7,103 bases of DNA. It comes from Desulfurobacterium sp. (GTDB lineage: Bacteria > Aquificota > Aquificia > Desulfurobacteriales > Desulfurobacteriaceae). The stretch is from positions 1 to 7,103 of the forward strand of contig JALSLT010000097.1 in the NCBI GenBank assembly GCA_026988135.1, read 5' to 3'. Every line of letters starts with the position of its first letter. The first letter of the stretch is position 1. The notes beneath the pieces were generated by a model, which searched no databases, was not told where the DNA came from, and saw nothing but the letters and a program-made list of their open reading frames with translations. This document shows, piece after piece, positions 1 through 6,762 of this stretch. The translations under genes and the position numbers were made by a program.

Positions 1-2930
1 ACTGGGTCGGGTATCGGGCCGTAAAGTTCTTTCATTTTTTCCTGAAGATGTTGGGGATTTTGAGATGTTGATAGCTCCGAATATATTTTTAACCTGTCTT
101 TTGCATCCTGTATGTAATCTTCCGGTATAAAAGCCTCGATAGGGATATTTAGTTTTACATCTTCTTCTTTCTCTTTTTCCTCTAAAACTTCCGAAAAAAG
201 TTTCATATAGAGGTCAAGTCCCACGGAGTTTATGTATCCGCTTTGTTGATGTCCGAGGAGGTTTCCGGCTCCTCTGATTTCAAGATCTTTAAGTGCAAGT
301 TGGAATCCTCCGCCCAGTTGTGAAACTTTTTTAATCGCTTCGAGTCGTTTTACGGCCTCTTTTGTGAGTTTTGCCCGGGGAGAAGTGAGGAGATAACAGT
401 ATCCTTTTTCGATTCCTCTCCCGACTCTTCCTTTAAGCTGATAAAGTTGGGAAAGCCCGAAATTTTCCGCCCCTATAACTATAAGTGTGTTTGCCGAAGG
501 TATATCTATTCCCGATTCGATAATAGATGTTGCAATGAGGATTTTTATTTCTCCCATCACGAATCTGTGCATTATTTTTTCTATCTTATCCGCTCTCATT
601 TGACCGTGAATGATTTCAACGGGAATGTTTTGGAATAAGGTTTCTATCTCTTTCTTTATATTTTCCAATGAGGAGATGTCGTTGTGGACAATGAATACTT
701 GACCTGCTCTTTCAAGCTCTCTTTCTACGGCTGCTCTTATGATTTTGTTCGAATATTTCATTACGGATACTTTTGTTCCTTTCCTTCCGACGGGAGGAGT
801 TTCTATTACCGAGATGTCTCTGAATCCCGAGACTGCAGAATAAAGAGTTCTCGGTATCGGAGTGGCAGAAAGATAAAGAACATCAAGGTTCCTTTTAAGA
901 GAGGTGATTTTTTCTTTGGTTTTAACACCAAACTTATGTTCTTCATCTATTATCAAGAGTCCTAAATTTTGAAAATTGACATCGGCAGATGTTATTCTGT
1001 GAGTTCCTATCAAAATATCAACTTCTCCGATTTGCACTTTTTCAAGTATCTCTTTTTGCTCTTTCTTCGATTTGAATCTTGATATAAGTTCAATTTTTAC
1101 CGGAAAGGTTTGAAACCTTTCCTTAAATGTTCTGTAATGTTGTTCTGCAAGGATTGTGGTAGGTGCAAGTAGTGCAACCTGTTTGTTGGCTGATACGGCT
1201 TTTATTGCGGCTCTCAATGCAACTTCTGTTTTTCCGAATCCAACGTCTCCGCAGATAAGTCTGTCCATCGGTTTTTCAGATTCCATATCTTGGTAAACGT
1301 CTCTTATGGCTTTTAGTTGATCTTCTGTTTCTTTGAAGGGAAATGCGTTTTCAAAGGCTTTTATGAGGTTTTTGTTACCCTTTATTTGTTCCCCTGTAGC
1401 TGTCTTTCTTTCTTTATACAGTTCCGCCAGTTCTTTGGCAAATTTAAGAAGGGAAGCTTTTACTTTTCGTTCAAGATTTTTCCAGGAAGTTCCTCCGAGT
1501 CTGTCCAGTTTCGGTTTTTTTCCTTTGTATCCAGAATATGGAAAAATTCTGTCTATCTGGGTAAATGGTGAGAACAGTTTTTCCCCTTTTGCGTATTCTA
1601 TTTCGACGAAGTCGAATTTCTTATTGGCTATCTCTCTATTTGTTATGCCTTTAAATATCCCTATCCCGTAATCTCTATGAATAACAAGTTCTCCCGGTGT
1701 GAGGGTAAAAATACTTTTTTCTTTTACCGGTGTGAATATTTCTGTCTCTGTTAAAAGAGTGAAGCTATTCTCTTTTGCTCTGAATCCTCCCGATGATATC
1801 CCTTTCTCAAGGTGAATATTATGGGAAAAGCTACTTTTTAATCTTTCTACTTCTTCTTTAAGACTTTCCGTGGAATAGACGATTTTTATTTGGTCGCCTT
1901 TAACCGATTTTAGAATTTCTTCCGCTTCTATCATATCTATTGGGGGCATTGGTGAAAAATTGAAATTTATCTCTTTTTTTTCCTTTTCAAATATAGAAAT
2001 ATCGGGCTCAAAGAAGTCTTCGGTAATAAATTTTTCCGGAGATTCTACGGGTATGTTTTCTCTTTTCAGAAGTCCGTATTCATTGGTAAAGTTTTTGGAT
2101 ATATCTGCCTTAATAGCTATACACTGGTGAGGTTCTATAAAAACAACCAGGGGGTTGTCAAGGTACTCTTTTATGGATATTAAATTGAAGCATAAGGGTA
2201 ACAATTTTTCGGCACCGCTTATAGAGGGGAAAAGAAGATGTTTTTCATAAATTTCAGGGTAATTGTTTTTTATAGGAGATAGCTTTTCTTTGTCGATTAC
2301 AGTTTCAAACAAAGGTATGATCGTGTATCTTTCTTTTTCTCGGCCGTTTACTGTGATAAGCTCAACTGTATCTCCGAAAAATTCAATTGTAACGGTTTCT
2401 TCGGGAGATTTAAGTATAAATGTGTCTCCTCTGAGAATAAATTCCCCTTCATCCGGTTCGGCTTCAACCCGTGAATATCCTGCAGTCGATAGAAATTTTA
2501 AGAGGCTATTCCTTTCTATGTTTTTCCCTCTTTCTATTTCAAGGGAGTACTCTATTATCTCTTCGGGATGCAGAACTTTTTGGATAACTCCTTGGACACT
2601 TGTTATTACGATAGGTACTTGGTTTTCTATAAGTTTATGGAGAGCTTTTATTCTTTTAAACTGCATGAGTGTTGACGGAGAAGAGATGTCAAACGGAGAT
2701 GTATCCCATGCAGGGAGAAATGCGGCATTTATTCCTTCTCTTTTTAGGTCTTCATAAAGTGCTTCTCCTTGCATGTCGGAAGATAGCACTATTAAAATCT
2801 GACGGTTGTTGTGCTTAAATAATTCCTTGAGGAACAATGCTTTTGAAGCTCCGGGCAATCCGGAACACTCAGCTTTTTCATCAAGTTTCAGTTTGCCGGT
2901 TATGAGTTTTAAAGCTCTTTTTTCTACCAT
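1..2930 (-). CDS. mfd: Transcription-repair coupling factor Mfd (C-terminus cut by window edge)
   Basis: Mfd is a DNA translocase that removes RNA polymerase stalled at DNA lesions and recruits UvrA for nucleotide excision repair. The minus frame is open for 976 codons from ATG at 2930 to the left edge. In order I see: a UvrB-like N-terminal module (about residues 20-340) whose Walker A is degenerate (GLPGASKA), as expected for the non-hydrolysing Mfd domain 1; the RNA-polymerase-interacting domain (from about 413, GELVIHRDYGIG); the RecG-like motor with Walker A GDVGFGKT (561-568), DEEH box (662-665), LSATPIPRTL and GRVGRG (834-839); and the RGAGNLLG translocation motif (886-893). The last visible residues, LYGPIPDP, belong to the C-terminal UvrA-masking domain, so perhaps 70-120 residues are missing (estimate). 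E. coli Mfd has 1148 residues. The gene diverges from the small ORF at 2999. No frameshift was found on manual translation. Confidence 0.97.
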   Translation of the reverse strand, partial: MVEKRALKLITGKLKLDEKAECSGLPGASKALFLKELFKHNNRQILIVLSSDMQGEALYEDLKREGINAAFLPAWDTSPFDISSPSTLMQFKRIKALHKLIENQVPIVITSVQGVIQKVLHPEEIIEYSLEIERGKNIERNSLLKFLSTAGYSRVEAEPDEGEFILRGDTFILKSPEETVTIEFFGDTVELITVNGREKERYTIIPLFETVIDKEKLSPIKNNYPEIYEKHLLFPSISGAEKLLPLCFNLISIKEYLDNPLVVFIEPHQCIAIKADISKNFTNEYGLLKRENIPVESPEKFITEDFFEPDISIFEKEKKEINFNFSPMPPIDMIEAEEILKSVKGDQIKIVYSTESLKEEVERLKSSFSHNIHLEKGISSGGFRAKENSFTLLTETEIFTPVKEKSIFTLTPGELVIHRDYGIGIFKGITNREIANKKFDFVEIEYAKGEKLFSPFTQIDRIFPYSGYKGKKPKLDRLGGTSWKNLERKVKASLLKFAKELAELYKERKTATGEQIKGNKNLIKAFENAFPFKETEDQLKAIRDVYQDMESEKPMDRLICGDVGFGKTEVALRAAIKAVSANKQVALLAPTTILAEQHYRTFKERFQTFPVKIELISRFKSKKEQKEILEKVQIGEVDILIGTHRITSADVNFQNLGLLIIDEEHKFGVKTKEKITSLKRNLDVLYLSATPIPRTLYSAVSGFRDISVIETPPVGRKGTKVSVMKYSNKIIRAAVERELERAGQVFIVHNDISSLENIKKEIETLFQNIPVEIIHGQMRADKIEKIMHRFVMGEIKILIATSIIESGIDIPSANTLIVIGAENFGLSQLYQLKGRVGRGIEKGYCYLLTSPRAKLTKEAVKRLEAIKKVSQLGGGFQLALKDLEIRGAGNLLGHQQSGYINSVGLDLYMKLFSEVLEEKEKEEDVKLNIPIEAFIPEDYIQDAKDRLKIYSELSTSQNPQHLQEKMKELYGPIPDP

Positions 2931-2933
2931 TTT

Positions 2934-2940
2934 CACCTTT
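2934..2940 (-). promoter_or_regulatory. Ribosome binding site of mfd
   Basis: On the minus strand the bases just before the mfd ATG read AAAGGTG then AAA. This is a Shine-Dalgarno-like core only 3 bases from the start codon. The spacing is short, but no other in-frame start lies nearby and the protein begins at the expected place relative to the family. Confidence 0.55.
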
Positions 2941-2985
2941 CCGTCTATTTTCTGATAGAAATAAATATATCTTTTAATGGTGTGC

Positions 2986-2990
2986 GGAGG
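2986..2990 (+). promoter_or_regulatory. Ribosome binding site of the 39-residue ORF
   Basis: A perfect GGAGG lies 8 bases before the ATG at 2999. The nearer ATG at 2992 reads only four codons to a stop, so this site supports translation of the small ORF from 2999. Confidence 0.7.
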
Positions 2991-2998
2991 TATGGTCG

Positions 2999-3118
2999 AT
3001 GATTGAAAATCTTTTTTTAGTTATAATATTCTTTACTGCTGCTGTTGTTTTATGGAAAACAAAAAATAGAAATTGTAAATCCTGCGGTAGAAAAAGTTGT
3101 CCTTTCAGAAGGAGATAG
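2999..3118 (+). CDS. Small cysteine-bearing single-pass membrane protein, 39 residues
   Basis: The frame runs from ATG 2999 to TAG 3116-3118. Residues 4-19 form one hydrophobic helix (NLFLVIIFFTAAVVLW), followed by a short, strongly basic tail with three cysteines (C26, C29, C34; CxxCx4CP) and a terminal RRR. Short N-terminal helix plus Cys/Pro tail is the layout of FeoB-associated Cys-rich membrane proteins, small proteins often found with ferrous iron transporters. That match is by appearance only; this copy has fewer cysteines than typical members and no feoA or feoB is visible. The basic tail suggests N-out/C-in topology, placing the cysteines in the cytoplasm (inference). Its stop is 3 bases before pheA, and its last codons contain the pheA ribosome binding site, implying translational coupling. 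A CDF metal exporter lies one gene further on, so a metal- or redox-related role is possible. Confidence that it is a real gene is moderate to good; function is uncertain. Confidence 0.7.
   Translation: MIENLFLVIIFFTAAVVLWKTKNRNCKSCGRKSCPFRRR
3109..3116 (+). promoter_or_regulatory. Ribosome binding site of pheA
   Basis: AAGGAGAT, a strong Shine-Dalgarno sequence, has its GGAG core 7 bases before ATG 3122. It lies inside the last codons of the preceding 39-residue ORF, so ribosomes finishing that ORF stop beside the pheA start. Confidence 0.75.
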
Positions 3119-3121
3119 TTA

Positions 3122-4204
3122 ATGAGAAATCTTGATGAACTTAGAAGAGGGATAGACGAAATAGATAGGCAGGTTATCGAGTTGTTGAATAAACGGGCTG
3201 AGCTTGCGAAAGAAGTTGGCGAGGTAAAAAGGGAAAAAGGGTTGCCATTTTATGTTCCGGAGAGGGAAGCAGAGATTCTTGCTAAGCTTGAAGAGCTTAA
3301 TAAAACTTACGGCGTGCTTCCGCCGGAGTCTATAAGGGCGATTTTTAGAGAGATAATTTCTGCATGTAGAGCACTTGAAGAGCCTACTAAAGTATCTTTT
3401 CTTGGTCCTTGTGCTACGTTTACTCATCTTGCGGCTTTGAAGCATTTTGGAACATCTTCCGATTTAAGGCCGATGACTTCTATTACCGATGTTTTTGAAG
3501 AAGTTGACAAAGGAAGGGTTGATTACGGAGTCGTTCCTGTTGAAAATTCTATTGAGGGTATTGTCAATTATACGGTTGATATGTTCCTTGATACGGAATT
3601 AAAGATATGCGGTGAGATTTTTGTCCCGGTTAATCTTCATCTTTTAAGTCAGGAAATTTCTCTGGACAAGATAGAGAGGGTTTACTCTCATCGTCATGCC
3701 ATTGCTCAGGCGAAAAAGTGGCTTACGGAAAATCTGCCGGAAGCCGATATTGTGGAAGTTTCAAGTACTGCTAAGGCTGCGGAACTTTCGAGTGAAGAAA
3801 AGAAAGTGGCGGCAGTTGCAAGTGAAGCTGCTGCTTTACTTTATGACCTTAATATTCTTGAGAAAAATGTTCAGGAGATATCAAGGAATTTCACAAGATT
3901 TTTTGTGGTTGGGAAGAGGGACTCCGATACACCTACGGGTAATGATAAAACTTCAATTATGTTTAGTGCCAAGCATACTTCAGGCTCTCTTTTTCATGCT
4001 TTGAAGCCCTTTGCTCTCTATGATGTTAATTTGACAAAAATAGAATCCAGACCTACAAAGAAGCGTCCGTGGGAGTACGTTTTCTTTGTCGATATAGACG
4101 GGCATAAAACTGAGACGAGGGTTAGGAAAGCTCTTGAGGAGGTTGCAGCCGATACGAGTTTTATGAAAATTTTAGGGTCATATCCTAAAGGATTTAAGGG
4201 GTAA
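3122..4204 (+). CDS. pheA: Bifunctional chorismate mutase / prephenate dehydratase (P-protein)
   Basis: This enzyme converts chorismate to prephenate and then to phenylpyruvate in phenylalanine biosynthesis, in the cytoplasm. Its 360 residues hold three domains. An AroQ-type chorismate mutase (about 1-88) shows R8/R9, R25, K36, R48 and E49 at positions expected for the active site; V45 replaces the Asp of the E. coli enzyme. The prephenate dehydratase domain (about 90-270) has VSFLGPCATFTH, the YGVVPVENSIEGIVNYT block and the catalytic T258-R259-F260. The C-terminal ACT domain (about 272-360) has GSLF (288-291) and ESRP (308-311), the regulatory phenylalanine-binding motifs, so feedback inhibition by Phe is expected. 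Length fits the family. The start is fixed by a strong ribosome binding site. It lies 3 bases after the small ORF and 3 bases before the CDF transporter gene. Confidence 0.97.
   Translation: MRNLDELRRGIDEIDRQVIELLNKRAELAKEVGEVKREKGLPFYVPEREAEILAKLEELNKTYGVLPPESIRAIFREIISACRALEEPTKVSFLGPCATFTHLAALKHFGTSSDLRPMTSITDVFEEVDKGRVDYGVVPVENSIEGIVNYTVDMFLDTELKICGEIFVPVNLHLLSQEISLDKIERVYSHRHAIAQAKKWLTENLPEADIVEVSSTAKAAELSSEEKKVAAVASEAAALLYDLNILEKNVQEISRNFTRFFVVGKRDSDTPTGNDKTSIMFSAKHTSGSLFHALKPFALYDVNLTKIESRPTKKRPWEYVFFVDIDGHKTETRVRKALEEVAADTSFMKILGSYPKGFKG
4196..4201 (+). promoter_or_regulatory. Ribosome binding site of the CDF transporter gene
   Basis: AAGGGG lies 6 bases before ATG 4208, inside the last codons of pheA. 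The two genes are therefore probably translated in a coupled way. Confidence 0.55.
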
Positions 4205-4207
4205 GTT

Positions 4208-5119
4208 ATGTCGTTGCAGAAAAAAGCTACTGTTGTTGCCAGTACTGTTGCTGGAATATTGGTTGTTATTAAATTGGTTGTCGGTATATTGAGCGGTTCC
4301 GTTTCGGTTCTTGCGTCAGCAATGGATTCTATACTTGATATTTTTGTCTCAATGTTTAACTATTTTGCAATTCATAATGCTGAAAAACCGCCAAGTGAGC
4401 GCTTTAACTATGGGCTTGGAAAGATAGAAGCTCTTGCTGCCGTTATAGAAGGAACAATTATTACCATTTCGGGCCTCTTTATTATGTATCAAGGTGTTAG
4501 AAAAATTTTACAAAATGAACCTATTTACCATCTTGGTCCTTCCCTTATGGTTATGATTATTTCTATTATTATGACTGCCGGGCTTGTCTATTTCCTTGAG
4601 TATGTAGCAAAGAAAACAGGGAATCTTGTTGTTAAATCGGATGCCCTTCACTATAAAACAGACCTTCTTTCCAACTCCGCTGTTGTTCTTTCCCTTTTGA
4701 TAGTTTATCTCACGAAGTTTTATGCTATTGACGGTATTTTCGGGATAGGTATCGCTATCTATATAATCTATTCCGCTTTCGGACTGATAAAAGAGGGAGT
4801 TCTTATTCTTATGGATGTTTCTTTGGAGGATGAAACGGTTGAGAAGATAATAGCGGAGATAAAGAGTACTCCTGAAGTTACGAGTTATCATTTTCTTAAA
4901 ACCCGTAAAGCCGGACCTTTCAACTTTGTTGATGTTCATCTTGTTTTTAATCCCGATATCTCTTTGCAAAAAGCGCATGATATGGCAGATGAGGTGGAAG
5001 AAAGAATAAAAAAGATTGATTCGGATAAAAAATGGGAAGTTACGATTCACCTTGATCCGGTAGATGACTCGGTAAATCACGAATGTGAATTTAATAACGG
5101 TAATGAAGCAAATGGATAA
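4208..5119 (+). CDS. Cation diffusion facilitator family transporter (FieF/YiiP-like)
   Basis: A proton-driven exporter of divalent metals (Zn2+, Fe2+ or similar) in the inner membrane. The 303 residues show six predicted helices (roughly 8-28, 34-54, 77-98, 110-131, 152-168, 173-199) and a cytoplasmic C-terminal domain (about 205-290). The transport site of E. coli YiiP (D45, D49, H153, D157) is intact as D40, D44, H148 and D152. The dimer-domain zinc ligands also align completely: H228, H244, H257, H281 and D283. The loop site B is not kept: the YiiP HSFGHGK segment reads FNYGLGK here, so both histidines are replaced. Intact HD/HD transport residues suggest Zn/Fe rather than Mn selectivity (inference). 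It follows pheA by 3 bases and overlaps the rsmH start, so it is within the same transcription unit. I give no gene symbol because the substrate cannot be read from the sequence. Confidence 0.95.
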   Translation: MSLQKKATVVASTVAGILVVIKLVVGILSGSVSVLASAMDSILDIFVSMFNYFAIHNAEKPPSERFNYGLGKIEALAAVIEGTIITISGLFIMYQGVRKILQNEPIYHLGPSLMVMIISIIMTAGLVYFLEYVAKKTGNLVVKSDALHYKTDLLSNSAVVLSLLIVYLTKFYAIDGIFGIGIAIYIIYSAFGLIKEGVLILMDVSLEDETVEKIIAEIKSTPEVTSYHFLKTRKAGPFNFVDVHLVFNPDISLQKAHDMADEVEERIKKIDSDKKWEVTIHLDPVDDSVNHECEFNNGNEANG

Positions 5120-6014
5120 TAAGGGAAGAGATATATTTCATCCCCCTGTACTTCTTAAAGAAAGTATCGATTTTCTGAAAGCGTCGGAATCCGGTATTTT
5201 TATTGATGCTACTCTTGGTGGTGGCGGACATACCGAGGCTATTCTTGAAGCAAATTCCGAAAACAGAGTTATAGCTATAGATAGGGATGAAGAAGCGATA
5301 GATAGAGCTATAAAGCGACTCGAGCGGTTTGGAGATAGATTTTCTGTGTATCATGCAAATTTTGCTCAGATAGGTGTTGTTCTTGATGAAGAGGGAATTG
5401 ATTTTGTTGATGGTATTTTGTTTGACCTTGGAGTTTCTCACTTTCAATTGAGAGGAGATAGAGGATTCTCTTTCCGAAAGGATGATGCCCTTGATATGAG
5501 GATGGACAGAAGTCAGAAGTTAACGGCTGCTGACGTAGTTAATACTTTGCCTGAAAGAGATCTTGCAAATATCATTTACCGATACGGCGAAGAAAGATTT
5601 TCAAGAAAAATAGCAAGAGAGATAATAAAGGCAAGGAAAGAAAAACCGATAAAGACCACTTTCGAACTTGCAAAGATAGTTGAATTTTCAATACCTAAAA
5701 AACTTTGGGCCGGTAAGAAAAAGCATCCTGCCACCAAAACCTTCCAAGGGATAAGAATTTATGTTAACAAAGAGCTTGAGAGTGTTGAAAATGCAGTTCC
5801 GGAAGCAATTGACAGATTAAAGCCGGGTGGAAGGGTTGTCGTTATAGCTTTTCACTCTCTTGAGGATAGAATAGTTAAAAATATTTTAAAAGAGAGAGAA
5901 GACCTGGAGATAATAACAAAGAAACCTGTCATGCCGTCCGAAGAAGAGGTAAAAATAAATCCTGCCGCAAGGAGTGCAAAGCTGAGAGCGGGGGAGAAGA
6001 AATTACTTTTGTAG
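5103..6014 (+). CDS. rsmH: 16S rRNA (cytosine(1402)-N(4))-methyltransferase RsmH (MraW)
   Basis: RsmH uses S-adenosylmethionine to methylate N4 of C1402 in the 30S P site. Numbering from ATG 5103 (303 residues), the family signatures are all present: HPPVLL near the N-terminus, the SAM loop DATLGGGGHTE (35-45), FDLGVSHFQL (107-116), RGFSFRKDDALDMRMD, HPATKTFQGIRI (208-219), AFHSLEDR (249-256) and the C-terminal NPAARSAKLR (286-295), where most homologues have NPRSRSAKLR. The start is uncertain. ATGs at 5085, 5103 and 5112 are in frame and none has a good Shine-Dalgarno sequence. Because HPPVLL usually lies within about 15 residues of the N-terminus, 5103 or 5112 is preferred, overlapping the transporter gene by 17 or 8 bases; translation probably depends on coupling. 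Many bacteria have ftsL and ftsI next; here a convergent methyltransferase gene follows after 16 bases. Confidence 0.96.
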   Translation: MKQMDNKGRDIFHPPVLLKESIDFLKASESGIFIDATLGGGGHTEAILEANSENRVIAIDRDEEAIDRAIKRLERFGDRFSVYHANFAQIGVVLDEEGIDFVDGILFDLGVSHFQLRGDRGFSFRKDDALDMRMDRSQKLTAADVVNTLPERDLANIIYRYGEERFSRKIAREIIKARKEKPIKTTFELAKIVEFSIPKKLWAGKKKHPATKTFQGIRIYVNKELESVENAVPEAIDRLKPGGRVVVIAFHSLEDRIVKNILKEREDLEIITKKPVMPSEEEVKINPAARSAKLRAGEKKLLL

Positions 6015-6030
6015 TTGTTGTTTATTTCCG

Positions 6031-6762
6031 TTAAATTTTGCTTTGGTATCTTTTGAATACAAGCTCATCTTCAATTTCCATTTTTCTACATTTACTGATT
6101 TCCAAATATTTTTGTTCAATATCAATTCCGAGAAATTTTCTTTCGAATAAATTTGCTGCAATTCCGGTTGTGCTGCTGCCGGTAAACGGGTCGATTATCC
6201 AAGCTCCTTTTCTTGTTGATGCAAGAATAATTCTTGTCAATACCGAAAGCGGTTTTTGGGTTGGGTGTTTACCACAAGACTTTTCCCATTTGGCAATGGC
6301 AGGTAAAGACCAAACATCTTTCATTTGTTTTCCTTCATTTAATTCTTTCATCAAGTTGTAATTGAAATAGTGCGGAACTTTAGCGTTTTTCCTTGCCCAA
6401 ATAATTTGTTCGGTGGAATGCGTAAAATAACGGCGGGAAAAATTAGGCGGCGGATTTGTCTTTTGCCAAGTGATAATATTTAAAATCTTAAAATCCAATT
6501 CTGTCAATATCTGCCCGACACTGAAAATATTGTGCATTGTGCCGCTTATCCAAATGGTGGCATCTTCTTTCATTTTATCGCGAATAAGTTTTAGCCATCT
6601 GCGATTGAAATTGTTAATATATTCAAAACCTTTTGATTTATCCCACTTACCTTTATTTACGCTTGTAATTTTTCCGTTTTTAATCGTAAGCCCGTCATTT
6701 GACAAAAAATAAGGCGGATCGGCAAAAACCATATCAAATTTAAAGTCGAATTGCGGTAACAA
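6031..6762 (-). CDS. Beta-class DNA adenine methyltransferase, DpnA/M.DpnIIB-like, N-terminus short
   Basis: A SAM-dependent DNA methyltransferase, probably N6-adenine. In the 243 residues I see catalytic motif IV ADPPYF (14-19) followed by LSNDG, central blocks TIWISGTMHNIFSVG and ITWQKTNPPPNF, YFTHSTEQIIWARK, motif X HPTQKP (166-171) and the SAM-binding motif I DPFTGSSTTG (191-200). Motif IV before X and I defines the beta class. The sequence recalls DpnA of the DpnII system (GATC, able to act on single-stranded DNA), but specificity cannot be proved by eye. Two oddities: the usual 20-40 residues before motif IV, with the GD-type motif III, are absent, and motif I has Ser197 where Gly is usual. 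The only in-frame start ahead of motif IV is TTG 6762, directly after the TAA of the upstream frame. Codon use differs from rsmH (Ile mostly ATT, more TTA/TTG Leu), suggesting acquisition. No restriction enzyme is recognised in the window. Confidence 0.92.
   Translation of the reverse strand: MLPQFDFKFDMVFADPPYFLSNDGLTIKNGKITSVNKGKWDKSKGFEYINNFNRRWLKLIRDKMKEDATIWISGTMHNIFSVGQILTELDFKILNIITWQKTNPPPNFSRRYFTHSTEQIIWARKNAKVPHYFNYNLMKELNEGKQMKDVWSLPAIAKWEKSCGKHPTQKPLSVLTRIILASTRKGAWIIDPFTGSSTTGIAANLFERKFLGIDIEQKYLEISKCRKMEIEDELVFKRYQSKI

Larger units (their letters stand above)
2931..2998. promoter_or_regulatory. Divergent intergenic region (mfd / small ORF-pheA operon)
   Basis: This 68-base gap separates two divergent gene starts, so promoters for both directions should lie in or near it. 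It has an AT-rich core (about 2956-2978, containing ATAAATATAT and TTTTAAT) that could hold -10 elements on either strand. I see no convincing -35/-10 pair with normal spacing, so no promoter is assigned. There is no clear palindrome suggesting an operator and no room for a riboswitch. Confidence 0.4.

Noticed and set aside
2263..2757. Plus-strand open frame of 164 codons
   Set aside because: It lies wholly antisense to mfd, its translation is low-complexity Ser/Phe-rich with no domain, and the mfd frame is unambiguous.
3003..3032. Possible promoter inside the small ORF (TTGAAA, and TATAAT at 3022-3027)
   Set aside because: The spacer between TTGAAA and TATAAT is only 13 bases. The alternative -10 with 18-base spacing (TATTCT) is weak. 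In such AT-rich sequence this is easily chance.
2999..3118. The small ORF as a pheL-type leader peptide for attenuation of pheA
   Set aside because: It has only four scattered Phe (one FF pair), and it ends 3 bases before pheA, so there is no room for a terminator/antiterminator. The helix plus Cys tail argues for a protein.
3119..3445. Minus-strand open frame opposite the start of pheA
   Set aside because: It is the antisense of the conserved chorismate mutase domain, with a basic, motif-free translation and no ribosome binding site considered convincing.
4508..5080. Minus-strand open frame of 190 codons opposite the CDF gene
   Set aside because: The translation is rich in Asn/Arg/Ile with no recognisable motif. 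The plus strand carries a fully conserved transporter, so this is an antisense shadow.
6015..6050. Terminator between the convergent rsmH and methyltransferase genes
   Set aside because: The 16-base gap and its flanks are AT-rich, but I find no stable inverted repeat followed by a T run on either strand.
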